Below the pieces are notes generated by a model. The model ran no database searches. It was not told where the DNA came from and saw only the letters and a program-made list of their open reading frames with translations. A DNA stretch of 64,000 nucleotides from Micromussa lordhowensis (Eukaryota; Cnidaria; Anthozoa; Scleractinia; Lobophylliidae). Each line of letters begins with the position of its first letter. Position 1 is the first letter of the stretch. A program made the position numbers and the translations under genes. Location: contig OZ026597.1 in the NCBI GenBank assembly GCA_964020085.1, positions 8,830,210 through 8,894,209 on the forward strand, read 5' to 3'. Shown piece by piece: positions 12,701 to 26,131 of the stretch.

Positions 12701-13762
12701 TGCCATTTTAGCTCCTACAAGTTGTATGTAGGGCACTTTTCAGCCACATGAAACTTGAAATGTAGATTCTTCGATCAAAACCACAGTATTGGTTCTGTAA
12801 GATATAGAGACTCGATTTTGGCTGGAAAACACAGCTTTCGCTGTTCCAAGATGTTAAGACTTGAAAATAAAAATTTAATCCAAACTGGACGAATGTCGAT
12901 TTTGTCTAAAAACGCAGTTCTCGAAGCTGTAAGATGTAAAGACTATAAAATGCACGTTTGAGCCAAATTTCACGGGAAACGTTGATTTTCTCAAAAGGAC
13001 AGTTTCCACTTGATGCTTGGCTCACTTGGACATCCACTTCCTTAAGCAAGTTATACGTAAAATTTCATTTTGGCTCGAAAACACAGTTGTCACTGCAAGA
13101 AAAACCTCTGAAACTGAAAACTAAAAACTGTAAAATGAAAAACAAAAAAATAGGACATATAAGCCTAATTGGTTGTGAAATGTGCACATTTTGGGCAAAT
13201 TTGACTTGAAATCTCGATTTTTCTACAAAGCACAGTTTTCGTCGCTGCAAGATGCCTTGAAAATACACATTTAGTCCAATACACTTGGATCTTCACTTGT
13301 TAGGCAAGTTAGACGTGAAATGTCGATTTTGGCTCAAAAACACAGTTTTCGCTGCTGCAAGATGTCAAGACTTCAAAATACACATTTAAACCAAATTCAA
13401 AGCAAAATGTCGTTTTTGCTCAAGAACTCAGTTTTAGCTTTTACAAGCCGTATAGCCTTGAAATTGCTTATTTTACCCAAATGAACTTGAAAGTGCAGTT
13501 TCAGCTTCTGTGACATATAAAAGACTTGAAAGTGCACATTTAAGCCAAATTGGACGTGAAATCTCGATTTCGCCTCATAAACACAGTTTTCGCCGTTGCA
13601 AGATCTAAAGACTTCAAACGGCATACAGTTTTAGCTGCAAAGATGTGAAGACCTTAAAATGTACATTTGAGGCAGATTAAAGCTGAAATAAGAATTGTGG
13701 CTAAAAAATGCCATTTTAGCTCCTACAAGTTGTATGTAGGGCACTTTTCAGCCACATGAAAC

Positions 13763-16700
13763 TTGAAATGTAGATTTTTCGATCAAAACCACAGTATTGG
13801 TTCTGTAAGATATAGAGACTCGATTTTGGCTGGAAAACACAGCTTTCGCTGTTCCAAGATGTTAAGACTTGAAAATAAAAATTTAATCCAAACTGGACGA
13901 ATGTCGATTTTGTCTAAAAACGCAGTTCTCGAAGCTGTAAGATGTAAAGACTATAAAATGCACGTTTGAGCCAAATTTCACGGGAAACGTTGATTTTCTC
14001 AAAAGGACAGTTTCCACTTGCTGCTTGGCTCACTTGGACATCCACTTCCTTAAGCAAGTTATACGTAAAATTTCATTTTGGCTCGAAAACACAGTTGTCA
14101 CTGCAAGAAAAACCTCTGAAACTGAAAACTAAAAACTGTAAAATGAAAAACAAAAATATAGGACATATAAGCCTAATTGGTTGTGAAATGTGCACATTTT
14201 GGGCAAATTTGACTTGAAATCTCGATTTTTCTACAAAGCACAGTTTTCGTCGCTGCAAGATCTAAAGACTTCAAACGGCATACAGTTTTAGCTGCAAAGA
14301 TGTGAAGACCTTAAAATGTACATTTGAGGCAGATTAAAGCTGAAATAAGAATTGTGGCTAAAATATGCCATTTTAGCTCCTACAAGTTGTATGTAGGGCA
14401 CTTTTCAGCCACATGAAACTTGAAATGTAGATTTTTCGATCAAAACCACAGTATTGGTTCTGTAAGATATAGAGACTCGATTTTGGCTGGAAAACACAGC
14501 TTTCGCTGTTCCAAGATGTTAAGACTTGAAAATAAAAATTTAATTCAAACTGGACGAATGTCGATTTTGTCTAAAAACGCAGTTCTCGAAGCTGTAAGAT
14601 GTAAAGACTATAAAATGCACGTTTGAGCCAAATTTCACGGGAAACGTTGATTTTCTCAAAAGGACAGTTTCCACTTGCTGCTTGGCTCACTTGGACATCC
14701 ACTTCCTTAAGCAAGTTATACGTAAAATTTCATTTTGGCTCGAAAACACAGTTGTCACTGCAAGAAAAACCTCTGAAACTGAAAACTAAAAACTGTAAAA
14801 TGAAAAACAAAAAAATAGGACATATAAGCCTAATTGGTTGTGAAATGTGCACATTTTGGGCAAATTTGACTTGAAATCTCGATTTTTCTACAAAGCACAG
14901 TTTTCGTCGCTGCAAGATGCCTTGAAAATACACATTTAGTCCAATACACTTGGATCTTCACTTGTTAGGCAAGTTAGACGTAAAATATCGATTTTGGCTC
15001 AAAAACACAGTTTTCGCTGCTGCAAGATGTCAAGACTTCAAAATACACATTTAAACCAAATTCAAAGCAAAATGTCGTTTTTGCTCAAGAACTCAGTTTT
15101 AGCTTTTACAAGCCGTATAGCCTTGAAATTGCTTATTTTACCCAAACGAACTTGAAAGTGCAGTTTCAGCTTCTGTGACATATAAAAGACTTGAAAGTGC
15201 ACATTTAAGCCAAATTGGACGTGAAATCTCGATTTCGCCTCATAAACACAGTTTTCGCCGTTGCAAGATCTAAAGACTTCAAACGGCATACAGTTTTAGC
15301 TGCAAAGATGTGAAGACCTTAAAATGTACATTTGAGGCAGATTAAAGCTGAAATAAGAATTGTGGCTAAAAAATGCCATTTTAGCTCCTACAAGTTGTAT
15401 GTAGGGCACTTTTCAGCCACATGAAACTTGAAATGTAGATTTTTCGATCAAAACCACAGTATTGGTTCTGTAAGATATAGAGACTCGATTTTGGCTGGAA
15501 AACACAGCTTTCGCTGTTCCAAGATGTTAAGACTTGAAAATAAAAATTTAATCCAAACTGGACGAATGTTGATTTTGTCTAAAAACGCAGTTCTCGAAGC
15601 TGTAAGATGTAAAGACTATAAAATGCACGTTTGAGCCAAATTTCACGGGAAACGTTGATTTTCTCAAAAGGACAGTTTCCACTTGCTGCTTGGCTCACTT
15701 GGACATCCACTTCCTTAAGCAAGTTATACGTAAAATTTCATTTTGGCTCGAAAACACAGTTGTCACTGCAAGAAAAACCTCTGAAACTGAAAACTAAAAA
15801 CTGTAAAATGAAAAACAAAAATATAGGACATATAAGCCTAATTGGTTGTGAAATGTGCACATTTTGGGCAAATTTGACTTGAAATCTCGATTTTTCTACA
15901 AAGCACAGTTTTCGTCGCTGCAAGATGCCTTGAAAATACACATTTAGTCCAATACACTTGGATCTTCACTTGTTAGGCAAGTTGGACGTGAAATGTCGAT
16001 TTTGGCTCAAAAACACAGTTTTCGCTGCTGCAAGATGTCAAGACTTCAAAATACACATTTAAACCAAATTCAAAGCAAAATGTCGTTTTTGCTCAAGAAC
16101 TCAGTTTTAGCTTTTACAAGCCGTATAGCCTTGAAATTGCTTATTTTACCCAAATGAACTTGAAAGTGCAGTTTCAGCTTCTGTGACATATAAAAGACTT
16201 GAAAGTGCACATTTAAGCCAAATTGGACGTGAAATCTCGATTTCGCCTCATAAACACAGTTTTCGCCGTTGCAAGATCTAAAGACTTCAAACGGCATACA
16301 GTTTTAGCTGCAAAGATGTGAAGACCTTAAAATGTACATTTGAGGCAGATTAAAGCTGAAATAAGAATTGTGGCTAAAAAATGCCATTTTAGCTCCTACA
16401 AGTTGTATGTAGGGCACTTTTCAGCCACATGAAACTTGAAATGTAGATTTTTCGATCAAAACCACAGTATTGGTTCTGTAAGATATAGAGACTCGATTTT
16501 GGCTGGAAAACACAGCTTTCGCTGTTCCAAGATGTTAAGACTTGAAAATAAAAATTTAATCCAAACTGGACGAATGTTGATTTTGTCTAAAAACGCAGTT
16601 CTCGAAGCTGTAAGATGTAAAGACTATAAAATGCACGTTTGAGCCAAATTTCACGGGAAACGTTGATTTTCTCAAAAGGACAGTTTCCACTTGCTGCTTG

Positions 16701-19700
16701 GCTCACTTGGACATCCACTTCCTTAAGCAAGTTATACGTAAAATTTCATTTTGGCTCGAAAACACAGTTGTCACTGCAAGAAAAACCTCTGAAACTGAAA
16801 ACTAAAAACTGTAAAATGAAAAACAAAAATATAGGACATATAAGCCTAATTGGTTGTGAAATGTGCACATTTTGGGCAAATTTGACTTGAAATCTCGATT
16901 TTTCTACAAAGCACAGTTTTCGTCGCTGCAAGATGCCTTGAAAATACACATTTAGTCCAATACACTTGGATCTTCACTTGTTAGGCAAGTTGGACGTGAA
17001 ATGTCGATTTTGGCTCAAAAACACAGTTTTCGCTGCTGCAAGATGTCAAGACTTCAAAATACACATTTAAAGCAAAATGTCGTTTTTGCTCAAGAACTCA
17101 GTTTTAGCTTTTACAAGCCGTATAGCCTTGAAATTGCTTATTTTACCCAAATGAACTTGAAAGTGCAGTTTCAGCTTCTGTGACATATAAAAGACTTGAA
17201 AGTGCACATTTAAGCCAAATTGGACGTGAAATCTCGATTTCGCCTCATAAACACAGTTTTCGCCGTTGCAAGATCTAAAGACTTCAAACGGCATACAGTT
17301 TTAGCTGCAAAGATGTGAAGACCTTAAAATGTACATTTGAGGCAGATTAAAGCTGAAATAAGAATTGTGGCTAAAAAATGCCATTTTAGCTCCTACAAGT
17401 TGTATGTAGGGCACTTTTCAGCCACATGAAACTTGAAATGTAGATTTTTCGATCAAAACCACAGTATTGGTTCTGTAAGATATAGAGACTCGATTTTGGC
17501 TGGAAAACACAGCTTTCGCTGTTCCAAGATGTTAAGACTTGAAAATAAAAATTTAATCCAAACTGGACGACTGTCGATTTTGTCTAAAAACGCAGTTCTC
17601 GAAGCTGTAAGATGTAAAGACTATAAAATGCACGTTTGAGCCAAATTTCACGGGAAACGTTGATTTTCTCAAAAGGACAGTTTCCACTTGATGCTTGGCT
17701 CACTTGGACATCCACTTCCTTAAGCAAGTTATACGTAAAATTTCATTTTGGCTCGAAAACACAGTTGTCACTGCAAGAAAAACCTCTGAAACTGAAAACT
17801 AAAAACTGTAAAATGAAAAACAAAAAAATAGGACATATAAGCCTAATTGGTTGTGAAATGTGCACATTTTGGGCAAATTTGACTTGAAATCTCGATTTTT
17901 CTACAAAGCACAGTTTTCGTCGCTGCAAGATGCCTTGAAAATACACATTTAGTCCAATACACTTGGATCTTCACTTGTTAGGCAAGTTAGACGTGAAATG
18001 TCGATTTTGGCTCAAAAACACAGTTTTCGCTGCTGCAAGATGTCAAGACTTCAAAATACACATTTAAACCAAATTCAAAGCAAAATGTCGTTTTTGCTCA
18101 AGAACTCAGTTTTAGCTTTTACAAGCCGTATAGCCTTGAAATTGCTTATTTTACCCAAATGAACTTGAAAGTGCAGTTTCAGCTTCTGTGACATATAAAA
18201 GACTTGAAAGTGCACATTTAAGCCAAATTGGACGTGAAATCTCGATTTCGCCTCATAAACACAGTTTTCGCCGTTGCAAGATCTAAAGACTTCAAACGGC
18301 ATACAGTTTTAGCTGCAAAGATGTGAAGACCTTAAAATGTACATTTGAGGCAGATTAAAGCTGAAATAAGAATTGTGGCTAAAAAATGCCATTTTAGCTC
18401 CTACAAGTTGTATGTAGGGCACTTTTCAGCCACATGAAACTTGAAATGTAGATTTTTCGATCAAAACCACAGTATTGGTTCTGTAAGATATAGAGACTCG
18501 ATTTTGGCTGGAAAACACAGCTTTCGCTGTTCCAAGATGTTAAGACTTGAAAATAGAAATTTAATCCAAACTGGACGAATGTCGATTTTGTCTAAAAACG
18601 CAGTTCTCGAAGCTGTAAGATGTAAAGACTATAAAATGCACGTTTGAGCCAAATTTCACGGGAAACGTTGATTTTCTCAAAAGGACAGTTTCCACTTGCT
18701 GCTTGGCTCACTTGGACATCCACTTCCTTAAGCAAGTTATACGTAAAATTTCATTTTGGCTCGAAAACACAGTTGTCACTGCAAGAAAAACCTCTGAAAC
18801 TGAAAACTAAAAACTGTAAAATGAAAAACAAAAAAATAGGACATATAAGCCTAATTGGTTGTGAAATGTGCACATTTTGGGCAAATTTGACTTGAAATCT
18901 CGATTTTTCTACAAAGCACAGTTTTCGTCGCTGCAAGATGCCTTGAAAATACACATTTAGTCCAATACACTTGGATCTTCACTTGTTAGGCAAGTTAGAC
19001 GTGAAATGTCGATTTTGGCTCAAAAACACAGTTTTCGCTGCTGCAAGATGTCAAGACTTCAAAATACACATTTAAACCAAATTCAAAGCAAAATGTCGTT
19101 TTTGCTCAAGAACTCAGTTTTAGCTTTTACAAGCCGTATAGCCTTGAAATTGCTTATTTTACCCAAATGAACTTGAAAGTGCAGTTTCAGCTTCTGTGAC
19201 ATATAAAAGACTTGAAAGTGCACATTTAAGCCAAATTGGACGTGAAATCTCGATTTCGCCTCATAAACACAGTTTTCGCCGTTGCAAGATCTAAAGACTT
19301 CAAACGGCATACAGTTTTAGCTGCAAAGATGTGAAGACCTTAAAATGTACATTTGAGGCAGATTAAAGCTGAAATAAGAATTGTGGCTAAAAAATGCCAT
19401 TTTAGCTCCTACAAGTTGTATGTAGGGCACTTTTCAGCCACATGAAACTTGAAATGTAGATTTTTCGATCAAAACCACAGTATTGGTTCTGTAAGATATA
19501 GAGACTCGATTTTGGCTGGAAAACACAGCTTTCGCTGTTCCAAGATGTTAAGACTTGAAAATAAAAATTTAATCCAAACTGGACGAATGTCGATTTTGTC
19601 TAAAAACGCAGTTCTCGAAGCTGTAAGATGTAAAGACTATAAAATGCACGTTTGAGCCAAATTTCACGGGAAACGTTGATTTTCTCAAAAGGACAGTTTC

Positions 19701-22700
19701 CACTTGCTGCTTGGCTCACTTGGACATCCACTTCCTTAAGCAAGTTATACGTAAAATTTCATTTTGGCTCGAAAACACAGTTGTCACTGCAAGAAAAACC
19801 TCTGAAACTGAAAACTAAAAACTGTAAAATAAAAAACAAAAATATAGGACATATAAGCCTAATTGGTTGTGAAATGTGCACATTTTGGGCAAATTTGACT
19901 TGAAATCTCGATTTTTCTACAAAGCACAGTTTTCGTCGCTGCAAGATCTAAAGACTTCAAACGGCATACAGTTTTAGCTGCAAAGATGTGAAGACCTTAA
20001 AATGTACATTTGAGGCAGATTAAAGCTGAAATAAGAATTGTGGCTAAAATATGCCATTTTAGCTCCTACAAGTTGTATGTAGGGCACTTTTCAGCCACAT
20101 GAAACTTGAAATGTAGATTTTTCGATCAAAACCACAGTATTGGTTCTGTAAGATATAGAGACTCGATTTTGGCTGGAAAACACAGCTTTCGCTGTTCCAA
20201 GATGTTAAGACTTGAAAATAAAAATTTAATTCAAACTGGACGAATGTCGATTTTGTCTAAAAACGCAGTTCTCGAAGCTGTAAGATGTAAAGACTATAAA
20301 ATGCACGTTTGAGCCAAATTTCACGGGAAACGTTGATTTTCTCAAAAGGACAGTTTCCACTTGCTGCTTGGCTCACTTGGACATCCACTTCCTTAAGCAA
20401 GTTATACGTAAAATTTCATTTTGGCTCGAAAACACAGTTGTCACTGCAAGAAAAACCTCTGAAACTGAAAACTAAAAACTGTAAAATGAAAAACAAAAAA
20501 ATAGGACATATAAGCCTAATTGGTTGTGAAATGTGCACATTTTGGGCAAATTTGACTTGAAATCTCGATTTTTCTACAAAGCACAGTTTTCGTCGCTGCA
20601 AGATGCCTTGAAAATACACATTTAGTCCAATACACTTGGATCTTCACTTGTTAGGCAAGTTAGACGTAAAATATCGATTTTGGCTCAAAAACACAGTTTT
20701 CGCTGCTGCAAGATGTCAAGACTTCAAAATACACATTTAAACCAAATTCAAAGCAAAATGTCGTTTTTGCTCAAGAACTCAGTTTTAGCTTTTACAAGCC
20801 GTATAGCCTTGAAATTGCTTATTTTACCCAAACGAACTTGAAAGTGCAGTTTCAGCTTCTGTGACATATAAAAGACTTGAAAGTGCACATTTAAGCCAAA
20901 TTGGACGTGAAATCTCGATTTCGCCTCATAAACACAGTTTTCGCCGTTGCAAGATCTAAAGACTTCAAACGGCATACAGTTTTAGCTGCAAAGATGTGAA
21001 GACCTTAAAATGTACATTTGAGGCAGATTAAAGCTGAAATAAGAATTGTGGCTAAAAAATGCCATTTTAGCTCCTACAAGTTGTATGTAGGGCACTTTTC
21101 AGCCACATGAAACTTGAAATGTAGATTTTTCGATCAAAACCACAGTATTGGTTCTGTAAGATATAGAGACTCGATTTTGGCTGGAAAACACAGCTTTCGC
21201 TGTTCCAAGATGTTAAGACTTGAAAATAAAAATTTAATCCAAACTGGACGAATGTTGATTTTGTCTAAAAACGCAGTTCTCGAAGCTGTAAGATGTAAAG
21301 ACTATAAAATGCACGTTTGAGCCAAATTTCACGGGAAACGTTGATTTTCTCAAAAGGACAGTTTCCACTTGCTGCTTGGCTCACTTGGACATCCACTTCC
21401 TTAAGCAAGTTATACGTAAAATTTCATTTTGGCTCGAAAACACAGTTGTCACTGCAAGAAAAACCTCTGAAACTGAAAACTAAAAACTGTAAAATGAAAA
21501 ACAAAAATATAGGACATATAAGCCTAATTGGTTGTGAAATGTGCACATTTTGGGCAAATTTGACTTGAAATCTCGATTTTTCTACAAAGCACAGTTTTCG
21601 TCGCTGCAAGATGCCTTGAAAATACACATTTAGTCCAATACACTTGGATCTTCACTTGTTAGGCAAGTTGGACGTGAAATGTCGATTTTGGCTCAAAAAC
21701 ACAGTTTTCGCTGCTGCAAGATGTCAAGACTTCAAAATACACATTTAAACCAAATTCAAAGCAAAATGTCGTTTTTGCTCAAGAACTCAGTTTTAGCTTT
21801 TACAAGCCGTATAGCCTTGAAATTGCTTATTTTACCCAAATGAACTTGAAAGTGCAGTTTCAGCTTCTGTGACATATAAAAGACTTGAAAGTGCACATTT
21901 AAGCCAAATTGGACGTGAAATCTCGATTTCGCCTCATAAACACAGTTTTCGCCGTTGCAAGATCTAAAGACTTCAAACGGCATACAGTTTTAGCTGCAAA
22001 GATGTGAAGACCTTAAAATGTACATTTGAGGCAGATTAAAGCTGAAATAAGAATTGTGGCTAAAAAATGCCATTTTAGCTCCTACAAGTTGTATGTAGGG
22101 CACTTTTCAGCCACATGAAACTTGAAATGTAGATTTTTCGATCAAAACCACAGTATTGGTTCTGTAAGATATAGAGACTCGATTTTGGCTGGAAAACACA
22201 GCTTTCGCTGTTCCAAGATGTTAAGACTTGAAAATAAAAATTTAATCCAAACTGGACGAATGTTGATTTTGTCTAAAAACGCAGTTCTCGAAGCTGTAAG
22301 ATGTAAAGACTATAAAATGCACGTTTGAGCCAAATTTCACGGGAAACGTTGATTTTCTCAAAAGGACAGTTTCCACTTGCTGCTTGGCTCACTTGGACAT
22401 CCACTTCCTTAAGCAAGTTATACGTAAAATTTCATTTTGGCTCGAAAACACAGTTGTCACTGCAAGAAAAACCTCTGAAACTGAAAACTAAAAACTGTAA
22501 AATGAAAAACAAAAATATAGGACATATAAGCCTAATTGGTTGTGAAATGTGCACATTTTGGGCAAATTTGACTTGAAATCTCGATTTTTCTACAAAGCAC
22601 AGTTTTCGTCGCTGCAAGATGCCTTGAAAATACACATTTAGTCCAATACACTTGGATCTTCACTTGTTAGGCAAGTTGGACGTGAAATGTCGATTTTGGC

Positions 22701-25700
22701 TCAAAAACACAGTTTTCGCTGCTGCAAGATGTCAAGACTTCAAAATACACATTTAAAGCAAAATGTCGTTTTTGCTCAAGAACTCAGTTTTAGCTTTTAC
22801 AAGCCGTATAGCCTTGAAATTGCTTATTTTACCCAAATGAACTTGAAAGTGCAGTTTCAGCTTCTGTGACATATAAAAGACTTGAAAGTGCACATTTAAG
22901 CCAAATTGGACGTGAAATCTCGATTTCGCCTCATAAACACAGTTTTCGCCGTTGCAAGATCTAAAGACTTCAAACGGCATACAGTTTTAGCTGCAAAGAT
23001 GTGAAGACCTTAAAATGTACATTTGAGGCAGATTAAAGCTGAAATAAGAATTGTGGCTAAAAAATGCCATTTTAGCTCCTACAAGTTGTATGTAGGGCAC
23101 TTTTCAGCCACATGAAACTTGAAATGTAGATTTTTCGATCAAAACCACAGTATTGGTTCTGTAAGATATAGAGACTCGATTTTGGCTGGAAAACACAGCT
23201 TTCGCTGTTCCAAGATGTTAAGACTTGAAAATAAAAATTTAATCCAAACTGGACGAATGTCGATTTTGTCTAAAAACGCAGTTCTCGAAGCTGTAAGATG
23301 TAAAGACTATAAAATGCACGTTTGAGCCAAATTTCACGGGAAACGTTGATTTTCTCAAAAGGACAGTTTCCACTTGATGCTTGGCTCACTTGGACATCCA
23401 CTTCCTTAAGCAAGTTATACGTAAAATTTCATTTTGGCTCGAAAACACAGTTGTCACTGCAAGAAAAACCTCTGAAACTGAAAACTAAAAACTGTAAAAT
23501 GAAAAACAAAAAAATAGGACATATAAGCCTAATTGGTTGTGAAATGTGCACATTTTGGGCAAATTTGACTTGAAATCTCGATTTTTCTACAAAGCACAGT
23601 TTTCGTCGCTGCAAGATGCCTTGAAAATACACATTTAGTCCAATACACTTGGATCTTCACTTGTTAGGCAAGTTAGACGTAAAATATCGATTTTGGCTCA
23701 AAAACACAGTTTTCGCTGCTGCAAGATGTCAAGACTTCAAAATACACATTTAAACCAAATTCAAAGCAAAATGTCGTTTTTGCTCAAGAACTCAGTTTTA
23801 GCTTTTACAAGCCGTATAGCCTTGAAATTGCTTATTTTACCCAAACGAACTTGAAAGTGCAGTTTCAGCTTCTGTGACATATAAAAGACTTGAAAGTGCA
23901 CATTTAAGCCAAATTGGACGTGAAATCTCGATTTCGCCTCATAAACACAGTTTTCGCCGTTGCAAGATCTAAAGACTTCAAACGGCATACAGTTTTAGCT
24001 GCAAAGATGTGAAGACCTTAAAATGTACATTTGAGGCAGATTAAAGCTGAAATAAGAATTGTGGCTAAAAAATGCCATTTTAGCTCCTACAAGTTGTATG
24101 TAGGGCACTTTTCAGCCACATGAAACTTGAAATGTAGATTTTTCGATCAAAACCACAGTATTGGTTCTGTAAGATATAGAGACTCGATTTTGGCTGGAAA
24201 ACACAGCTTTCGCTGTTCCAAGATGTTAAGACTTGAAAATAAAAATTTAATCCAAACTGGACGAATGTTGATTTTGTCTAAAAACGCAGTTCTCGAAGCT
24301 GTAAGATGTAAAGACTATAAAATGCACGTTTGAGCCAAATTTCACGGGAAACGTTGATTTTCTCAAAAGGACAGTTTCCACTTGCTGCTTGGCTCACTTG
24401 GACATCCACTTCCTTAAGCAAGTTATACGTAAAATTTCATTTTGGCTCGAAAACACAGTTGTCACTGCAAGAAAAACCTCTGAAACTGAAAACTAAAAAC
24501 TGTAAAATGAAAAACAAAAATATAGGACATATAAGCCTAATTGGTTGTGAAATGTGCACATTTTGGGCAAATTTGACTTGAAATCTCGATTTTTCTACAA
24601 AGCACAGTTTTCGTCGCTGCAAGATGCCTTGAAAATACACATTTAGTCCAATACACTTGGATCTTCACTTGTTAGGCAAGTTGGACGTGAAATGTCGATT
24701 TTGGCTCAAAAACACAGTTTTCGCTGCTGCAAGATGTCAAGACTTCAAAATACACATTTAAACCAAATTCAAAGCAAAATGTCGTTTTTGCTCAAGAACT
24801 CAGTTTTAGCTTTTACAAGCCGTATAGCCTTGAAATTGCTTATTTTACCCAAATGAACTTGAAAGTGCAGTTTCAGCTTCTGTGACATATAAAAGACTTG
24901 AAAGTGCACATTTAAGCCAAATTGGACGTGAAATCTCGATTTCGCCTCATAAACACAGTTTTCGCCGTTGCAAGATCTAAAGACTTCAAACGGCATACAG
25001 TTTTAGCTGCAAAGATGTGAAGACCTTAAAATGTACATTTGAGGCAGATTAAAGCTGAAATAAGAATTGTGGCTAAAAAATGCCATTTTAGCTCCTACAA
25101 GTTGTATGTAGGGCACTTTTCAGCCACATGAAACTTGAAATGTAGATTTTTCGATCAAAACCACAGTATTGGTTCTGTAAGATATAGAGACTCGATTTTG
25201 GCTGGAAAACACAGCTTTCGCTGTTCCAAGATGTTAAGACTTGAAAATAAAAATTTAATCCAAACTGGACGAATGTTGATTTTGTCTAAAAACGCAGTTC
25301 TCGAAGCTGTAAGATGTAAAGACTATAAAATGCACGTTTGAGCCAAATTTCACGGGAAACGTTGATTTTCTCAAAAGGACAGTTTCCACTTGCTGCTTGG
25401 CTCACTTGGACATCCACTTCCTTAAGCAAGTTATACGTAAAATTTCATTTTGGCTCGAAAACACAGTTGTCACTGCAAGAAAAACCTCTGAAACTGAAAA
25501 CTAAAAACTGTAAAATGAAAAACAAAAATATAGGACATATAAGCCTAATTGGTTGTGAAATGTGCACATTTTGGGCAAATTTGACTTGAAATCTCGATTT
25601 TTCTACAAAGCACAGTTTTCGTCGCTGCAAGATGCCTTGAAAATACACATTTAGTCCAATACACTTGGATCTTCACTTGTTAGGCAAGTTGGACGTGAAA

Positions 25701-26131
25701 TGTCGATTTTGGCTCAAAAACACAGTTTTCGCTGCTGCAAGATGTCAAGACTTCAAAATACACATTTAAAGCAAAATGTCGTTTTTGCTCAAGAACTCAG
25801 TTTTAGCTTTTACAAGCCGTATAGCCTTGAAATTGCTTATTTTACCCAAATGAACTTGAAAGTGCAGTTTCAGCTTCTGTGACATATAAAAGACTTGAAA
25901 GTGCACATTTAAGCCAAATTGGACGTGAAATCTCGATTTCGCCTCATAAACACAGTTTTCGCCGTTGCAAGATCTAAAGACTTCAAACGGCATACAGTTT
26001 TAGCTGCAAAGATGTGAAGACCTTAAAATGTACATTTGAGGCAGATTAAAGCTGAAATAAGAATTGTGGCTAAAAAATGCCATTTTAGCTCCTACAAGTT
26101 GTATGTAGGGCACTTTTCAGCCACATGAAAC
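13763..26131 (+). repeat. 12369-bp super-repeat, copy 1 (13 monomers)
   Basis: The monomer order is h-a-b-c-d-e-f-a-b-c-g-b-c. Type h (657 bp) and type f (657 bp, with AAAATAAAAAAC) lack 351 bp. Type a has TTAATTCAAAC and GTAAAATATCG. Types b and c have AATGTTGATTTTG, and c also lacks 11 bp. Type d has CTTGATGCTTGG with GACGACTGTCG. Type e has AAAATAGAAATTT. Type g has CTTGATGCTTGG with GTAAAATATCG. Starts are h 13763, a 14420, b 15428, c 16436, d 17433, e 18441, f 19449, a 20106, b 21114, c 22122, g 23119, b 24127 and c 25135. The whole order recurs exactly 12369 bp later. Confidence 0.92.

Larger units (their letters stand above)
7716..13762 (+). repeat. Core entry: six monomers without fixed order
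   Basis: Six monomers (one of 1007 bp, five of 1008 bp) form a plain tandem run before the ordered blocks begin. They differ by scattered single bases: AAATAGAAATTT in 9731, TTTCATCC in 10739, CTTGATGCTTGG in 11747 and 12755, and ATCTATAAACTTC at the end of 8723-type spans near 8568, 10577 and 11585. The first monomer still has the left-domain CAAACACACAG, so 7716 is a transition copy. No higher-order period is evident here. Confidence 0.85.
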
